A stretch of 58,233 nt of DNA from Candidatus Bathyarchaeota archaeon (GTDB lineage Archaea > Thermoproteota > Bathyarchaeia > Bathyarchaeales > Bathycorpusculaceae), in the NCBI GenBank assembly GCA_003165195.1, contig PLSP01000105.1, positions 1-58,233 on the forward strand, in the 5' to 3' direction. The position numbers and the translations under genes were made by a program. Position 1 is the stretch's first letter; each line of letters begins with the position of its first letter. Shown here piece by piece: positions 47,496-57,200 of the stretch. The notes below the pieces were generated by a model, which saw only the letters and a program-made list of their open reading frames with translations, was not told where the DNA came from and searched no databases.

Positions 47496-47516
47496 CATTG
47501 AGTATATCTCTCAATG
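47496..47516 (+). promoter_or_regulatory. Inverted repeat at the hox transcript start
   Basis: CATTGAG-TATATCT-CTCAATG is a perfect 7-bp inverted repeat with a 7-bp spacer. It lies between the expected transcript start and the hoxE ATG, 6 bp before it. The arms are one helical turn and a half apart, a common operator layout; a leader hairpin is the alternative. Confidence 0.5.
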
Positions 47517-47521
47517 GATTT

Positions 47522-48025
47522 ATGGAGGATCAGTTTTTGTCCCAGAAAGATAAAAGGCGCCTATTGTTGGAAAAAGTCTTCAAAGAACATAATTATCAAG
47601 AAAGTGCACTTTTAGAAATATTACATAGTGCGCAAGAAATCTATGGTTATTTAGATAAAGACTTGCTTACCGATATTGCCGAATCGCTTAATGTACCTCC
47701 TAGTCATGTTCTTGGAGTAACAACTTTCTACAGTTTCTTTAAGTTAAGAAAGCCAGGACAGCATGTCGTAACTGGTTGCTTAGGTACTGCCTGCTACGTT
47801 AAAGGCGTCGATGACATAATGACTGAAGTCGAGAAAGAATTTGACCTCAAACGTGGCGGATCTACCGCCGATGGACGGCTTTCACTTTTAATTACCCGAT
47901 GCATTGGAGCATGTGCTATGGCACCAAACATGGTTATTGACAACGAGGTTATCGGAAAAGCAACAAAAGAACAAGTGATACAAAAAATAAAAAGCGTGCT
48001 TGACGGTGAAAAGATTGAAACCTGA
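47522..48025 (+). CDS. hoxE: HoxE/NuoE-type [2Fe-2S] subunit
   Basis: About 167 residues of thioredoxin-like ferredoxin. Cys ligands of the [2Fe-2S] cluster are in GCLGTACYVKG and CIGACAMAPNM; helical N-terminal LLEILHSAQEIYGYL is typical of NuoE/HoxE. It passes electrons between HoxF flavin and the hydrogenase side. The listed ORF starts in the satP promoter region; ATG at 47522 is the family start. First gene of a five-gene operon hoxEFUYH, overlapping the next. Confidence 0.9.
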   Translation: MEDQFLSQKDKRRLLLEKVFKEHNYQESALLEILHSAQEIYGYLDKDLLTDIAESLNVPPSHVLGVTTFYSFFKLRKPGQHVVTGCLGTACYVKGVDDIMTEVEKEFDLKRGGSTADGRLSLLITRCIGACAMAPNMVIDNEVIGKATKEQVIQKIKSVLDGEKIET

Positions 48026-49661
48026 TGACATACAAAAAATAGCCGAACGTGAAATAGAATACGAAAGAGCCCATCAATTCAGGATAAATGTTTGTTGCTC
48101 AAGCGGTCACGAAAGATTTGGAGCTCTAAAACTTTTCAAAGCTTTTGAAGATGCAGTTAAAGAATTAGGCGTTGATAAAGAGGTTAGAGTTGCCAAGACC
48201 GGATGCATAGGGACCTGCTCATTGTGTTCAGCAGTAATAATCGAGCCGGGAGATTACCTTTATCACAGCGCCACACCCGAAAATGCACGAGAAATAGTTC
48301 GAGACCACGTTGTCTTAGGTTTACCCATGGAAGAGCAATTATACAAGGATGAGGGCTTCTTTAAAAAACAGCAACGCCACGTTCTTAAAAATGCTGGCAA
48401 GATTGACCCACACAGAATTGAAGACTACATCCATGCAGGCGGATACGCTGGATTAGTAAAATGCTTAACTCAAATGACTCCGCAAGCAGTTATTAACGAA
48501 GTACTCGCAAGCGGATTACGAGGCAGAGGAGGAGCAGGTTTCACAACAGGTCAAAAATGGAACTTGGTTGCCCGCGCTCAAGGATCACCAAAATACATTG
48601 TAGCGAACTTAGATGAAGGAGATCCAGGTGTCTTTGCTAACAGATCCTTAGCTGAAGCTGATCCACATGCTATACTCGAAGGCATGATCATAGCCGCTTA
48701 CGCAGTAGGCGCTGAAAAAGGCTTCATTTACATCAGAGCCGAATACCCACTTGCAATTCAAACCCTAAAAAATGCTCTCGGCCAAGCAAGAGCTATGACA
48801 CTACTAGGGAATAATATTCTTGAAACTGGCCTTAAATTTGATGTAGAGCTTAGGTATGGTGCCGGAGCCTTCGTTGCCGGAGAAGAAACAGCCATCCTAG
48901 CATCCGTTGATGGCCAAAGAGCTATGCCAAGACCACGACCACCGTACCCAGCAAACTCTGGTTTGTGGAAGAAACCCACGCTTATCCAAAACGTCGAAAC
49001 TCTTGGAAATATACCACAAATAATGGTCAACGGTGCAGCATGGTTTACAAAAATAGGGACGCCAAAATGTCCGGGGACAAAAATATTTTCCTTGACAGGT
49101 CAAATCAACAATCCTGGTCTAATTGAAGTCCCTATGGGCATTAGTCTGAGAGAAGTTGTTTTTGAAATCGGTGGGGGCATTCCGAACAATCGAGCATTTC
49201 GATCAGTACTAGTTGGAGGCCCTTCAGGTGGTTGCCTACCCGATTTCATGCTTGACTTACCGATAGACTACGAATCGCTGACAAAAGCAGGCGCAATTAT
49301 GGGTTCCGGAGGCATCGTTGTCCTTGACGACCAATCATGTATGGTTGATACAGCCAAATTCTTCACTGATTTTTGCGTTGACGAATCATGCGGCAAATGC
49401 ACTCCCTGCAGAATAGGATTAGCTCAAATTCTAGAAATATACGATCGAATCACCACTGGCCAAGGAAAAATGAGTGACATAGCAATCCTGGAGAAATCAA
49501 GCGGTTACATAAGAGATGCAAGCCTTTGCGGTCTAGGACAAACCGCGCCTAACCCAGTTATAACTACACTGAGGTACTACAAAGAAGACTACGTCAAGCA
49601 TATTGTCGATAAAAAATGTGATGCTGGCAAGTGCTTCAAAAAGCAGCCGGAGGAAGAGTAA
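48015..49661 (+). CDS. hoxF: HoxF/NuoF-type NAD(P)H- and FMN-binding subunit
   Basis: About 548 residues. An N-terminal thioredoxin-like ferredoxin (VCCSSGHERFGA; KTGCIGTCSLCSAV) is followed by the flavin/NADH domain (LRGRGGAGFTTGQKW; NLDEGDPGVFANR; GAGAFVAGEETAIL) and a C-terminal [4Fe-4S] motif, ESCGKCTPCRIG. It oxidises or reduces NAD(P)(H) through FMN. Starts at TTG 48000, GTG 48006 or TTG 48015 are possible; GGTGA stands 5 nt before 48015, so that one is chosen. It overlaps hoxE by 11 bp and is 2 bp before hoxU. Confidence 0.93.
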   Translation: MKPDDIQKIAEREIEYERAHQFRINVCCSSGHERFGALKLFKAFEDAVKELGVDKEVRVAKTGCIGTCSLCSAVIIEPGDYLYHSATPENAREIVRDHVVLGLPMEEQLYKDEGFFKKQQRHVLKNAGKIDPHRIEDYIHAGGYAGLVKCLTQMTPQAVINEVLASGLRGRGGAGFTTGQKWNLVARAQGSPKYIVANLDEGDPGVFANRSLAEADPHAILEGMIIAAYAVGAEKGFIYIRAEYPLAIQTLKNALGQARAMTLLGNNILETGLKFDVELRYGAGAFVAGEETAILASVDGQRAMPRPRPPYPANSGLWKKPTLIQNVETLGNIPQIMVNGAAWFTKIGTPKCPGTKIFSLTGQINNPGLIEVPMGISLREVVFEIGGGIPNNRAFRSVLVGGPSGGCLPDFMLDLPIDYESLTKAGAIMGSGGIVVLDDQSCMVDTAKFFTDFCVDESCGKCTPCRIGLAQILEIYDRITTGQGKMSDIAILEKSSGYIRDASLCGLGQTAPNPVITTLRYYKEDYVKHIVDKKCDAGKCFKKQPEEE

Positions 49662-49663
49662 AC

Positions 49664-50434
49664 ATGGCCGTTTCTAACCCTGTTAAAAGCAAAATTGGAA
49701 AAGAGCTCTCAATCGATGATGGCGCCATTGCCACTAACGCTTTGAGAATCAAAATTGACGGAAAAGAACTTGCGGTCCCCGAGGGCACCACAATTCTGAA
49801 AGCTGCCAAAGATAACGGAATCATTATTCCTTCTTTATGTGAGGTAGAAGGCTTAACCCCCTATGGCGGCTGCAGACTTTGCCTGGTTGAAATTAGTGGT
49901 TCCCCCAAACTTTTTCCAGCATGTACAACACCAATTGGTCCAAACATGGAAATCACAACAAAATCAGACAAATTAAAAGAATACCGCAAGATGACAGTAC
50001 AAATGCTTCTCTCTGAGCGAACCCACATATGCTCTTCCTGCGTATCTAACAACCACTGTGAACTACAAGCTCTGGCGGACGAACTTGGTGTTGACCATGT
50101 CATGTTTGAGCGCCAGTGGACCAACAAAGAAGTTGACTCCACACACGAATTCTTGGTAATCGATCGAAACCGGTGCATACTGTGTACGCGGTGCATTCGT
50201 GTCTGCGACCAAATTGAAGGAGTCCATACACTCGACCTCAAAATGCGTGGCAAAAGCACCGACGTAATTATAGACCTAGACGAGAAATGGGTGAACTCAT
50301 GTTCCTGCACTTCCTGCCGTAAATGCGCTAAAGTTTGCCCTGTAGGAGCAATTTACATCGAAAATGAACCAATCGAAAAAACTAAGCGTAAAGATATTGT
50401 CGAGTTTATCGTCCAAAGGAGGAACCGCAAGTGA
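49664..50434 (+). CDS. hoxU: HoxU/NuoG-N-type iron-sulfur subunit
   Basis: About 256 residues with a chain of clusters: [2Fe-2S] (SLCEVEGLTPYGGCRLC...FPACTTP), the His-ligated [4Fe-4S] segment (ERTHICSSCVSNNHCELQ) and two more [4Fe-4S] (CILCTRCIRVC; CSCTSCRKCAKVCPVG). It is the wire between HoxF and the hydrogenase module. ATG at 49664 with GGAGG upstream is chosen over the listed 49631. It overlaps hoxY by 4 bp. Confidence 0.92.
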   Translation: MAVSNPVKSKIGKELSIDDGAIATNALRIKIDGKELAVPEGTTILKAAKDNGIIIPSLCEVEGLTPYGGCRLCLVEISGSPKLFPACTTPIGPNMEITTKSDKLKEYRKMTVQMLLSERTHICSSCVSNNHCELQALADELGVDHVMFERQWTNKEVDSTHEFLVIDRNRCILCTRCIRVCDQIEGVHTLDLKMRGKSTDVIIDLDEKWVNSCSCTSCRKCAKVCPVGAIYIENEPIEKTKRKDIVEFIVQRRNRK

Positions 50435-50973
50435 CTGAGGCAACAAAAGTTAGAGTTGCAACAATGTGGCTTAGCGGCTGTAGCGGCTGTCACATGTCAT
50501 TTTTGGATCAAGACGAGCGGCTAATAGATTTGGCTCAGAAAATACAGCTAGTTTACAGCCCAATCGCTGACATCAAAAAGTTTCCTGAAAACGTTGACGT
50601 AACACTAGTTGAAGGCGCATTAGCCAACGACCACCAAGTTGAGGACGTTAAAGCTGCCCGCGCAAACAGCAAAATCCTAATTTCACTTGGCGACTGCGCC
50701 GTAACAGGCAACGTCACTGCACTGCGTAATGCGTGGCCTCACAGCGACAAAGCAATCATAGAGAAAGCTTACTTAGACAAGACGCTTTTAAACCCACAGA
50801 AACCCACTGACGTTCCCAAGCTACTTGTTAAGGCTCGTCCGCTCCACGAAGAAGTAAAAGTTGACTTTTTTATTCCAGGGTGCCCACCGTCAGCTGACCT
50901 CATTAACTACGTGTTAACTGAGCTGTTGGCTGGCAGAACACCGAAGATGGAGGGAAGATCCAGATATGGATAA
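50431..50973 (+). CDS. hoxY: HoxY-type [NiFe]-hydrogenase small subunit
   Basis: 180 residues, the short form typical of group 3d. The four Cys of the proximal [4Fe-4S] cluster are in LSGCSGCHMSF, GDCAVTGN and PGCPPSADL. It lacks medial and distal clusters and a signal peptide, so the enzyme is cytoplasmic and relies on HoxU for electron transfer. The start is GTG at 50431. It overlaps hoxU by 4 bp and hoxH by 8 bp. Confidence 0.93.
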   Translation: MTEATKVRVATMWLSGCSGCHMSFLDQDERLIDLAQKIQLVYSPIADIKKFPENVDVTLVEGALANDHQVEDVKAARANSKILISLGDCAVTGNVTALRNAWPHSDKAIIEKAYLDKTLLNPQKPTDVPKLLVKARPLHEEVKVDFFIPGCPPSADLINYVLTELLAGRTPKMEGRSRYG

Positions 50974-52405
50974 AGAAAACGATAAAAAAATCATAATTAG
51001 CCCAGTAACAAGAATTGAAGGGCACGCTCGAGTAACCATTTTCCTAGACAACGAAGACAACGTAAAAGACGCAAGATTCCAAGTTACTGATTTTCGAGGC
51101 TTTGAAAAATTCACTGAAGGCAGACCATACTATGAAATGCCAGCTATAACTTCACGTTCCTGCGGCATTTGCCCAGTAAGCCACCTGCTTGCTTCAGCCA
51201 AAGCATGCGATGCAATCGTCGGAGTTACCCCGCCAAAAACCGCCATAAACCTACGACGGCTTATGCATATGGGGCAGCTTATCCAGTCTCACGCGTTAAA
51301 CTTCTACCACCTATCATCGCCAGATCTAATCTTAGGCATGGACTCTGACCCCGCAGTTAGAAACATTTTCGGAATAATAGCCAAGGACCCTGATCTTGCA
51401 CGCCAAGGCATTAGACTGAGAAAGTTCGGCCAAGAAATCATCGCCAACGTCGCCGGCAAACGCATTCACTCTGCTGAGTGGATTATGCCAGGTGGAGCAA
51501 AGTGGCCCCTGACCAAAGAAAGAGCCGACTACCTCAAAGAAGGCTTACCTGAAGCAGAAGAAAGCGCAGTTAACACCCTCAACCTCTTCAAAGGCATGCT
51601 AGGGCAATTCGGTGACGAGGTGGAAAACTTCGGCAATTTCCCAAGCTACTACATGGGCTTAGTCACTGCTGACGGGGCACTGGAACTCTACGACGGCACT
51701 CTCACCATAGTTGACAACAGCGGAACTGCGGTTGGACAATGTGTTGATCCTACCACATACCAAGAGTTCATAGGTGAAGCAGTTGAACCTTGGAGCTACA
51801 TGAAGTTCCCATACTTCAAAGCCGTAGGGTACCCACAGGGCGCCTACCGCGTCGGTCCATTGGCAAGACTCAACGTTGCCTCCCACTGCGACACACCGCT
51901 TGCAGACCAAGAACTAAAGGAGTTTAAGAAACTTGGCAAAAACGGCATTGTCCAGAGCACGTTCCACTATCACTACGCAAGACTGATTGAATTACTATTC
52001 TGCGTTGAAAGCGCCAAAAAACTTCTAAGCGACCCAGAAATCCTCTCCGAACACGTCACCTCCAAAGCCATGGTAAACAACTATGAAGGCGTCGGGTTCG
52101 CTGAAGCACCAAGAGGCACATTGATTCACCACTACAAAGTTGACAAAGAAGGCTTAATCACCTCAAACAACATGATCATCGCCACAGAACACAACAACAT
52201 CGCCTACAACATGGCAGTCACACAAGTCGCCAAAAAATACGTCAAAAACAAAACCCTCCAAGAAGGCATGCTAAACCGCGTTGAAGCTGTAATTCGAGCT
52301 TTTGACCCATGCCTCAGCTGTGCAACACACGCAGTCGGCCAAATGCCCCTCGACATAAAACTAGTTGACGCAGAAGGCAGACTGTTAGACCGCAAAATAA
52401 GATAA
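50966..52405 (+). CDS. hoxH: HoxH-type [NiFe]-hydrogenase large subunit
   Basis: 479 residues. Nickel ligands are in [13 protein letters not shown] and DPCLSCATH; the last 25 residues (AVGQMPLD...RKIR) are the maturation peptide. [17 protein letters not shown] is the large-subunit start. With HoxY it makes or uses H2, linked by HoxEFU to NAD(P)(H). The C-terminal end is similar in form to MvhA's, and one protease (31172-31660) may serve both. A T-tract terminator follows. Confidence 0.94.
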   Translation: MDKENDKKIIISPVTRIEGHARVTIFLDNEDNVKDARFQVTDFRGFEKFTEGRPYYEMPAITSRSCGICPVSHLLASAKACDAIVGVTPPKTAINLRRLMHMGQLIQSHALNFYHLSSPDLILGMDSDPAVRNIFGIIAKDPDLARQGIRLRKFGQEIIANVAGKRIHSAEWIMPGGAKWPLTKERADYLKEGLPEAEESAVNTLNLFKGMLGQFGDEVENFGNFPSYYMGLVTADGALELYDGTLTIVDNSGTAVGQCVDPTTYQEFIGEAVEPWSYMKFPYFKAVGYPQGAYRVGPLARLNVASHCDTPLADQELKEFKKLGKNGIVQSTFHYHYARLIELLFCVESAKKLLSDPEILSEHVTSKAMVNNYEGVGFAEAPRGTLIHHYKVDKEGLITSNNMIIATEHNNIAYNMAVTQVAKKYVKNKTLQEGMLNRVEAVIRAFDPCLSCATHAVGQMPLDIKLVDAEGRLLDRKIR

Positions 52406-52424
52406 CCCTTTTTTCTTTTTTGGG
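52406..52424 (+). terminator. Terminator of the hox operon
   Basis: CCC-TTTTTTCTTTTTT-GGG directly follows the hoxH stop: a 13-nt T-rich tract between a short CCC/GGG pair. T-rich tracts of this kind end transcription in archaea. Confidence 0.6.
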
Positions 52425-52494
52425 CATCATCAACCGTTTATAACCAGCTAGTTTTATTAGCCCTCAACCTAGCACAATTAAGCAGGCAAAAACC

Positions 52495-52857
52495 ATGAAA
52501 GGCATAGACCACTTCGCAGAGGCACTAGGCATTCAACTTCTCGACGCCAAAGACGGCTACGCAAAAGTCTCCATGAAAGTGCAGAAAACCCACACCAACG
52601 CATTGGGCTTCACACATGGCGGCGCCATCTTCTCGCTGGCAGACTACGCCTTCGCACAGGCATGCAACTACGGCGACAACGTCGCCGTCGCAGTGCAAGT
52701 CAGCATAAACTACCTAAAACCCAGCGCCGAAGGCGACACCTTAATAGCCGAGGCAACACGCGTCAGCGACGGCAAAACCGCGGGCCTATACCACGTAACC
52801 GTTAAAAACGGCGAAAAAACAGTGGCGTTCTTCTCAGGGTTAGCCTTCAAAAAATAG
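52495..52857 (+). CDS. paaI: PaaI-type hotdog thioesterase
   Basis: 120 residues of hotdog fold. The PaaI-family signature is ALGFTHGGAIFSLADYAFAQACN, with the Asp/Asn positions used for catalysis in LADYAFA, followed by VAVQVSINYLKPSAEGDTL and VTVKNGEKTVAFFSG. It hydrolyses aryl-acyl-CoA thioesters, and so would clear unused phenylacetyl- or hydroxyphenylacetyl-CoA made by IorAB and the PaaK-like ligase. Its own promoter is likely (CCGTTTATAACC at about 52434-52445). ATG at 52495. Confidence 0.88.
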   Translation: MKGIDHFAEALGIQLLDAKDGYAKVSMKVQKTHTNALGFTHGGAIFSLADYAFAQACNYGDNVAVAVQVSINYLKPSAEGDTLIAEATRVSDGKTAGLYHVTVKNGEKTVAFFSGLAFKK

Positions 52858-52936
52858 GCTACAACCCCTAAATAGGCATATAAAAAACATATAGAGCAAA
52901 CAACGTTTTTATGTGGGTCTCAACCTAGAATTCAAT

Positions 52937-53012
52937 GCTGGGGTGGCCGAATGGTTCAGGCGACAGCCTGCAGAGCTGTTATATATGGGTTCAATTCCCA
53001 TCCCCAGCTCCA
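52937..53012 (+). tRNA. tRNA-Cys (anticodon GCA)
   Basis: A 73-nt tRNA with acceptor GCTGGGG/CCCCAGC, anticodon stem-loop ACAGC-CTGCAGA-GCTGT giving GCA, T arm ATGGG-TTCAATT-CCCAT, discriminator T (U73, a Cys identity base) and encoded CCA at 53010-53012. No intron. A TATA-like ATATAAAA near 52878-52885 may drive it. It lies between paaI and the ketopantoate-reductase-like gene. Confidence 0.95.
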
Positions 53013-53103
53013 ATGATTCCTTGATTCCCAGTAAGTTATATTTGATGCGTTCTCCTAAGGATTTACGATGGCAAGAGCTTGATAGGGACAAGGTGCGGTC
53101 GCT

Positions 53104-54156
53104 TTGGAAAATGAACCCATCATTGTTGTCGTGGGGGCAGGCGCAATAGGTTTGAGCTTGACAGGCTGGATTTCCTCTCAAAATAGAGACTTGTTCTTGT
53201 TAGCTAGAGGCAACAGTGTTCCAGAAATTAGAAGTCACGGCATACAGCTTCACCAAACAGACCAAAAAACTGTCCCTTCAATACGGGTGAACGTAATTGA
53301 ATCGTTGGAGGAAATACCGTCTCCAGACATCATGATATTCACCGTTAAAAACTATGACTTGGACGTAACAGCAGAGACACTTAGGCGCCAGCTTGGGAAC
53401 CGGCAACCTATAATTGCGAGCCTCCAAAATGGAGTCGAAAACCAGCGGATAATGCCAAAATATTTTTCTAAACCCATATTTGGTGTGATATGCTATAATG
53501 CATGGCGCGAGAGTGCGTCAAAAGTCTCTTATGTAAAACCTGGGCACGTAGTTATTGGAGCAATGCAGGAGGAGCTGCAACCCGAACTTCAAAGTGTTGC
53601 AAACGTCCTAAACCCCGGATTAACCTGCTTCGTGACGGACCGTCTGCAAGATGCAGTTCACTGCAAACTGGCCATCAACCTCATAAACGCGGAAATGGCG
53701 CTAGTGGGATTTCGAAAACGGTCGATTGAATCTGAAAAGATTCTCGTGCACATCACAACTAGGTTACTAGAGGAGGGTGTTAACGTCCTCCAAGCAGCAG
53801 GCGTTAAGGAGCATTATCTTGGGCTCCTGCCTTCCTGGACCGAAATAAGATCTGCCGTTAACAACCCAGAATCACCGACAAATCCACTTTATGACTTTAT
53901 TGTTAATAGAGTTGGACCAACTAGCATGACTCAGGACGTCTTTTGCGGGAAGACAAACACGGAACTAGAGTCGTTGAACGGCTATATGCTAGGCTTGGCG
54001 CATAGATCAGGAGTCCCGATGCCAATTAATCAGGCTATTTATGAGATTGCCAAAGAACGCTTCTGTTCTGGATTTAGGCCAATAGAGGAAATTGAACTTT
54101 GGGAAATGATAAACGAAAGAGTTCTCAACCACTCCCTTGAGCTTCGCCGTAAGTAA
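53104..54156 (+). CDS. panE: 2-dehydropantoate 2-reductase family protein
   Basis: 350 residues. N-terminal NAD(P) Rossmann motif VVGAGAIGLSLTGWIS. The family's catalytic Lys is in CKLAINLINAEMALVG, and SMTQDVFCGKTNTELESLNGYMLGLA holds the substrate-binding Asn/Ser. The enzyme normally reduces ketopantoate to pantoate for CoA synthesis; other ApbA/PanE-family members act on related acids, so substrate is inferred. The start is TTG at 53104 with AAGGTG 8 nt before it. It follows tRNA-Cys and stands alone. Confidence 0.88.
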   Translation: MENEPIIVVVGAGAIGLSLTGWISSQNRDLFLLARGNSVPEIRSHGIQLHQTDQKTVPSIRVNVIESLEEIPSPDIMIFTVKNYDLDVTAETLRRQLGNRQPIIASLQNGVENQRIMPKYFSKPIFGVICYNAWRESASKVSYVKPGHVVIGAMQEELQPELQSVANVLNPGLTCFVTDRLQDAVHCKLAINLINAEMALVGFRKRSIESEKILVHITTRLLEEGVNVLQAAGVKEHYLGLLPSWTEIRSAVNNPESPTNPLYDFIVNRVGPTSMTQDVFCGKTNTELESLNGYMLGLAHRSGVPMPINQAIYEIAKERFCSGFRPIEEIELWEMINERVLNHSLELRRK

Positions 54157-54275
54157 CACGAAATCCCAAGATTCTTCGCCCACCCCGAGTTATTTGGTAT
54201 AGCTTGAAAAGTTCTTCAGCTCTAAAAAGAATTTTAAGAGGTAACTAACGTCACTTGAAGCTCATTTAACGTTCA

Positions 54276-57200
54276 TCACTTGAAGGGCAAACGTATGATG
54301 AAGGTTGTTCCTTTACCTTCTTGGCTTTTGAAGATTACGGTGCCGCCTAACGCTTCGGTCATCCGCTTAATTACAGGTAAGCCGAATCCTTGACCTTTTG
54401 CTTTTGTCGTGAACATTGGAGTGAACAATTTGCTTTTTATAGCTTCAGGAATACCAACGCCATTATCCTTCACAGATATGACGACACCTTTTTCTTCTTT
54501 GTAGGCATGTATGGTTAGTTTGCCACCTTTCGGCATAGCTTGAACAGCATTATTAACCAAATTGTACATAATACGATTTATGAAAGTGGAGTCAGCTACA
54601 ACTTTTCTAGCCTCAGCTTCAACTTTAACGGTTACCTTAACGTTATCTGGCAAACCGTTCTTTGCCAATAACTCGTCAATTATGAGTTTTAGGTCGGTTT
54701 CTTCTACGTTTGGTTTAAGAGGTCTGGCAAAGTCTTGCAGGTCCGCCACAATCTTGTTAATGTAATCTATGTTCTTCTCGATACCTTCCAAACTTTCTTT
54801 TGCACTACTTTTTTCTTCGCCTTCAGGCATGGCTTTTAGCTCTTCCTTTAACAAATATACATCACCCGCAATAGCCTGCAGTGGATTACGAATATCATGA
54901 CCAACCATACCCGCAGTTGTTCCTATAGCGGCTAAACGCTCAGAATCCTTAAGCTGCTTGGTTCGATCTTCAACCAAATTTTCTAAGTGTTTACTGTATT
55001 CTTCAAGCTCAGCTTCCATTTTCTTTCGATTGGAAATATCCTCAAACATTGCGACAAAATACTCTTTTCTTGGACTATAAACAGAAACATGCAGCCACAA
55101 AGCTAAAGGCTTGAAAAATACTTCAAAATTCTCGCTTTTTCCAGTTAGAGCAACTCTACCATAGATTTCAAATAGTTCAGGATTAGCTTTTTCAGTTCCA
55201 GGTATCGCCTCGGTAACTTTTTTCCCGATAACTAGGTCTCTTTTTAGCCCTGTTATTTTCTCAAAAGCATCATTAATCTGAAGATAAACAAAGTCAACTG
55301 GTTTAACTTTGTCACTAAATATCATTCGGCAATAAGCAAAGCCATCCACCATATTTGCAAACAAAGAACGAAATTCTTCCTCACTCTCCCTCAGAGCCTG
55401 CTCCGCTTTCTTGCTTTCGGTAACGTCGCGGATGATAGCCATTATTGCTTTGGGTTCATGAGCTTGATTATATATTACTGTGGATTTAGCAAACCTGTAA
55501 ACCCAACTGCCATCTTTGTGGCGGACACGATATTCACTCGTAGCTGACCCTTGCGTTAGCAACTCGCCCATTTTAGCTCTAACTTCGGGTATATCATCTG
55601 GGTGAACATTTGCAAAACCATCTGAGTCAATCTCTTCTCCGACTTCATAACCTAAACTTGTGAAGTAAGCTTTATTTCTGAAAATGTGCCCTCCCTTCAG
55701 ATCAGTCAACAATATTACATCATCTGCAGTTTCGACCAATGCACGATATTTTTCTTCCGATTCTACTAGTTGTTCTTCAGCTTTCTTGCGCTCAGTTATG
55801 TCTGTAAAAGATACGACTGCACCATCAATCTTCTTCGTTTCAGTTAAGTACGGTCGAACCTGCATTTCACATAAACGATCTTCAGCGCATTCAACTTCTT
55901 GGGTGATAGCATTTAATTTGGTGGTAACATTCGAGATTGTCTTTCCTAAATCTACGGCATGAACTCCCTGATTGAAATCGGTGATTGACCTTCCAACATC
56001 GGATGGCGAAATCTTCAAAAGTTTTTGAGCTGAAACAGTAAAACGCCTAATCTTCAGCTCGTTATCGACAATAACCACTGGAAGGTCAACGTTTGTTTGC
56101 AGGTTAGTTAAGTCATCATTTAGGCGACCAAGAACCTGATTGCGATTCTTAAGCTCATCGTTAAGAGTCTGCAACTCCTCATTGCCCGACTGCAACTCCT
56201 CTTTTGCCGTTTCCAACTCCTCGTTTGTACTCTGAAGCTCCTCATTGCTCGACTGAACCTCCTCCATAGACGACCGCAACTCCTCATTAGTTGCCTGCTG
56301 CCCCTCAACAAGACTCTGTAAAGACCGCTTAGTTGCCTCCAAATCCTCCCTAAGCTCACGAATCTGACGATCCTTAAGACTCTCCACCCCACCAGGCAAA
56401 ACAACAGATTCAACTTCCTTAGCCAAAGAAGTACGATCAGATGTTTCTTCGGTAAATAATACAAGTTGGAAAGGTTCTTCGTACTGCGTTGTTTCTAATG
56501 GTCTTATCTCGATGTTAATTATTTTTTGGTTGCCTTTTTGTTTGAAGAACACCGTTTCCTTGATGGCGGTTTTTTCTTTTTTTGCCCTATACAAAGCAGT
56601 CTGAACTTGTGACCTCAACTCTTTCCGAATAATTCTGGTTATGTTAAAACTCGCAACTCCCGATTCAGGAGAAAGAAAAGGGGCAACATCTCCACGAAAC
56701 ACAATTATGTCCAAGTTATTGTTAACTAACAAAGTCGCTGGACCATACTCTGATGTTATAAGATGATCAACTTTCTCGCCCAAAACCGTGAGCAAGTCTG
56801 TTTTTCCAAGCGGTTCAGCAGTTTTCTTCGCTACATTAGGAGCAAAGACTTCATTTATCAATACGTGTGGTTGGGCTTGCTTTTTCCTGTAAATTAGGCA
56901 TCCTGGAGTAATTGGTTCAAACAGATACTGGAACTTGCCAACGCTTTCAGATTCACCCAAAACTAGAAAACCATTTTCTTTTAGGCCATAATGGAAAATG
57001 TGTAATACTCTTTCATGAAGGTAAGAATCAAAATAGATGAGTACGTTTCGGCACATAATGAGGTCTATGTTGGAGAAAGGCGGATCAGTTGTTATGTCCT
57101 GTTTTGCAAATATGCACATGTCACGGATTGATTTTGTTATAATGTAATGGCCGCTGGAGAAAGTGAAGAATCGTTTTAGCCTGTTTTCGGAGACGTTGTC

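Noticed and set aside
47297-47521. N-terminal extension of the hoxE ORF
   Set aside because: It runs through the satP/hox divergent promoter and includes the TATA box and inverted repeat.
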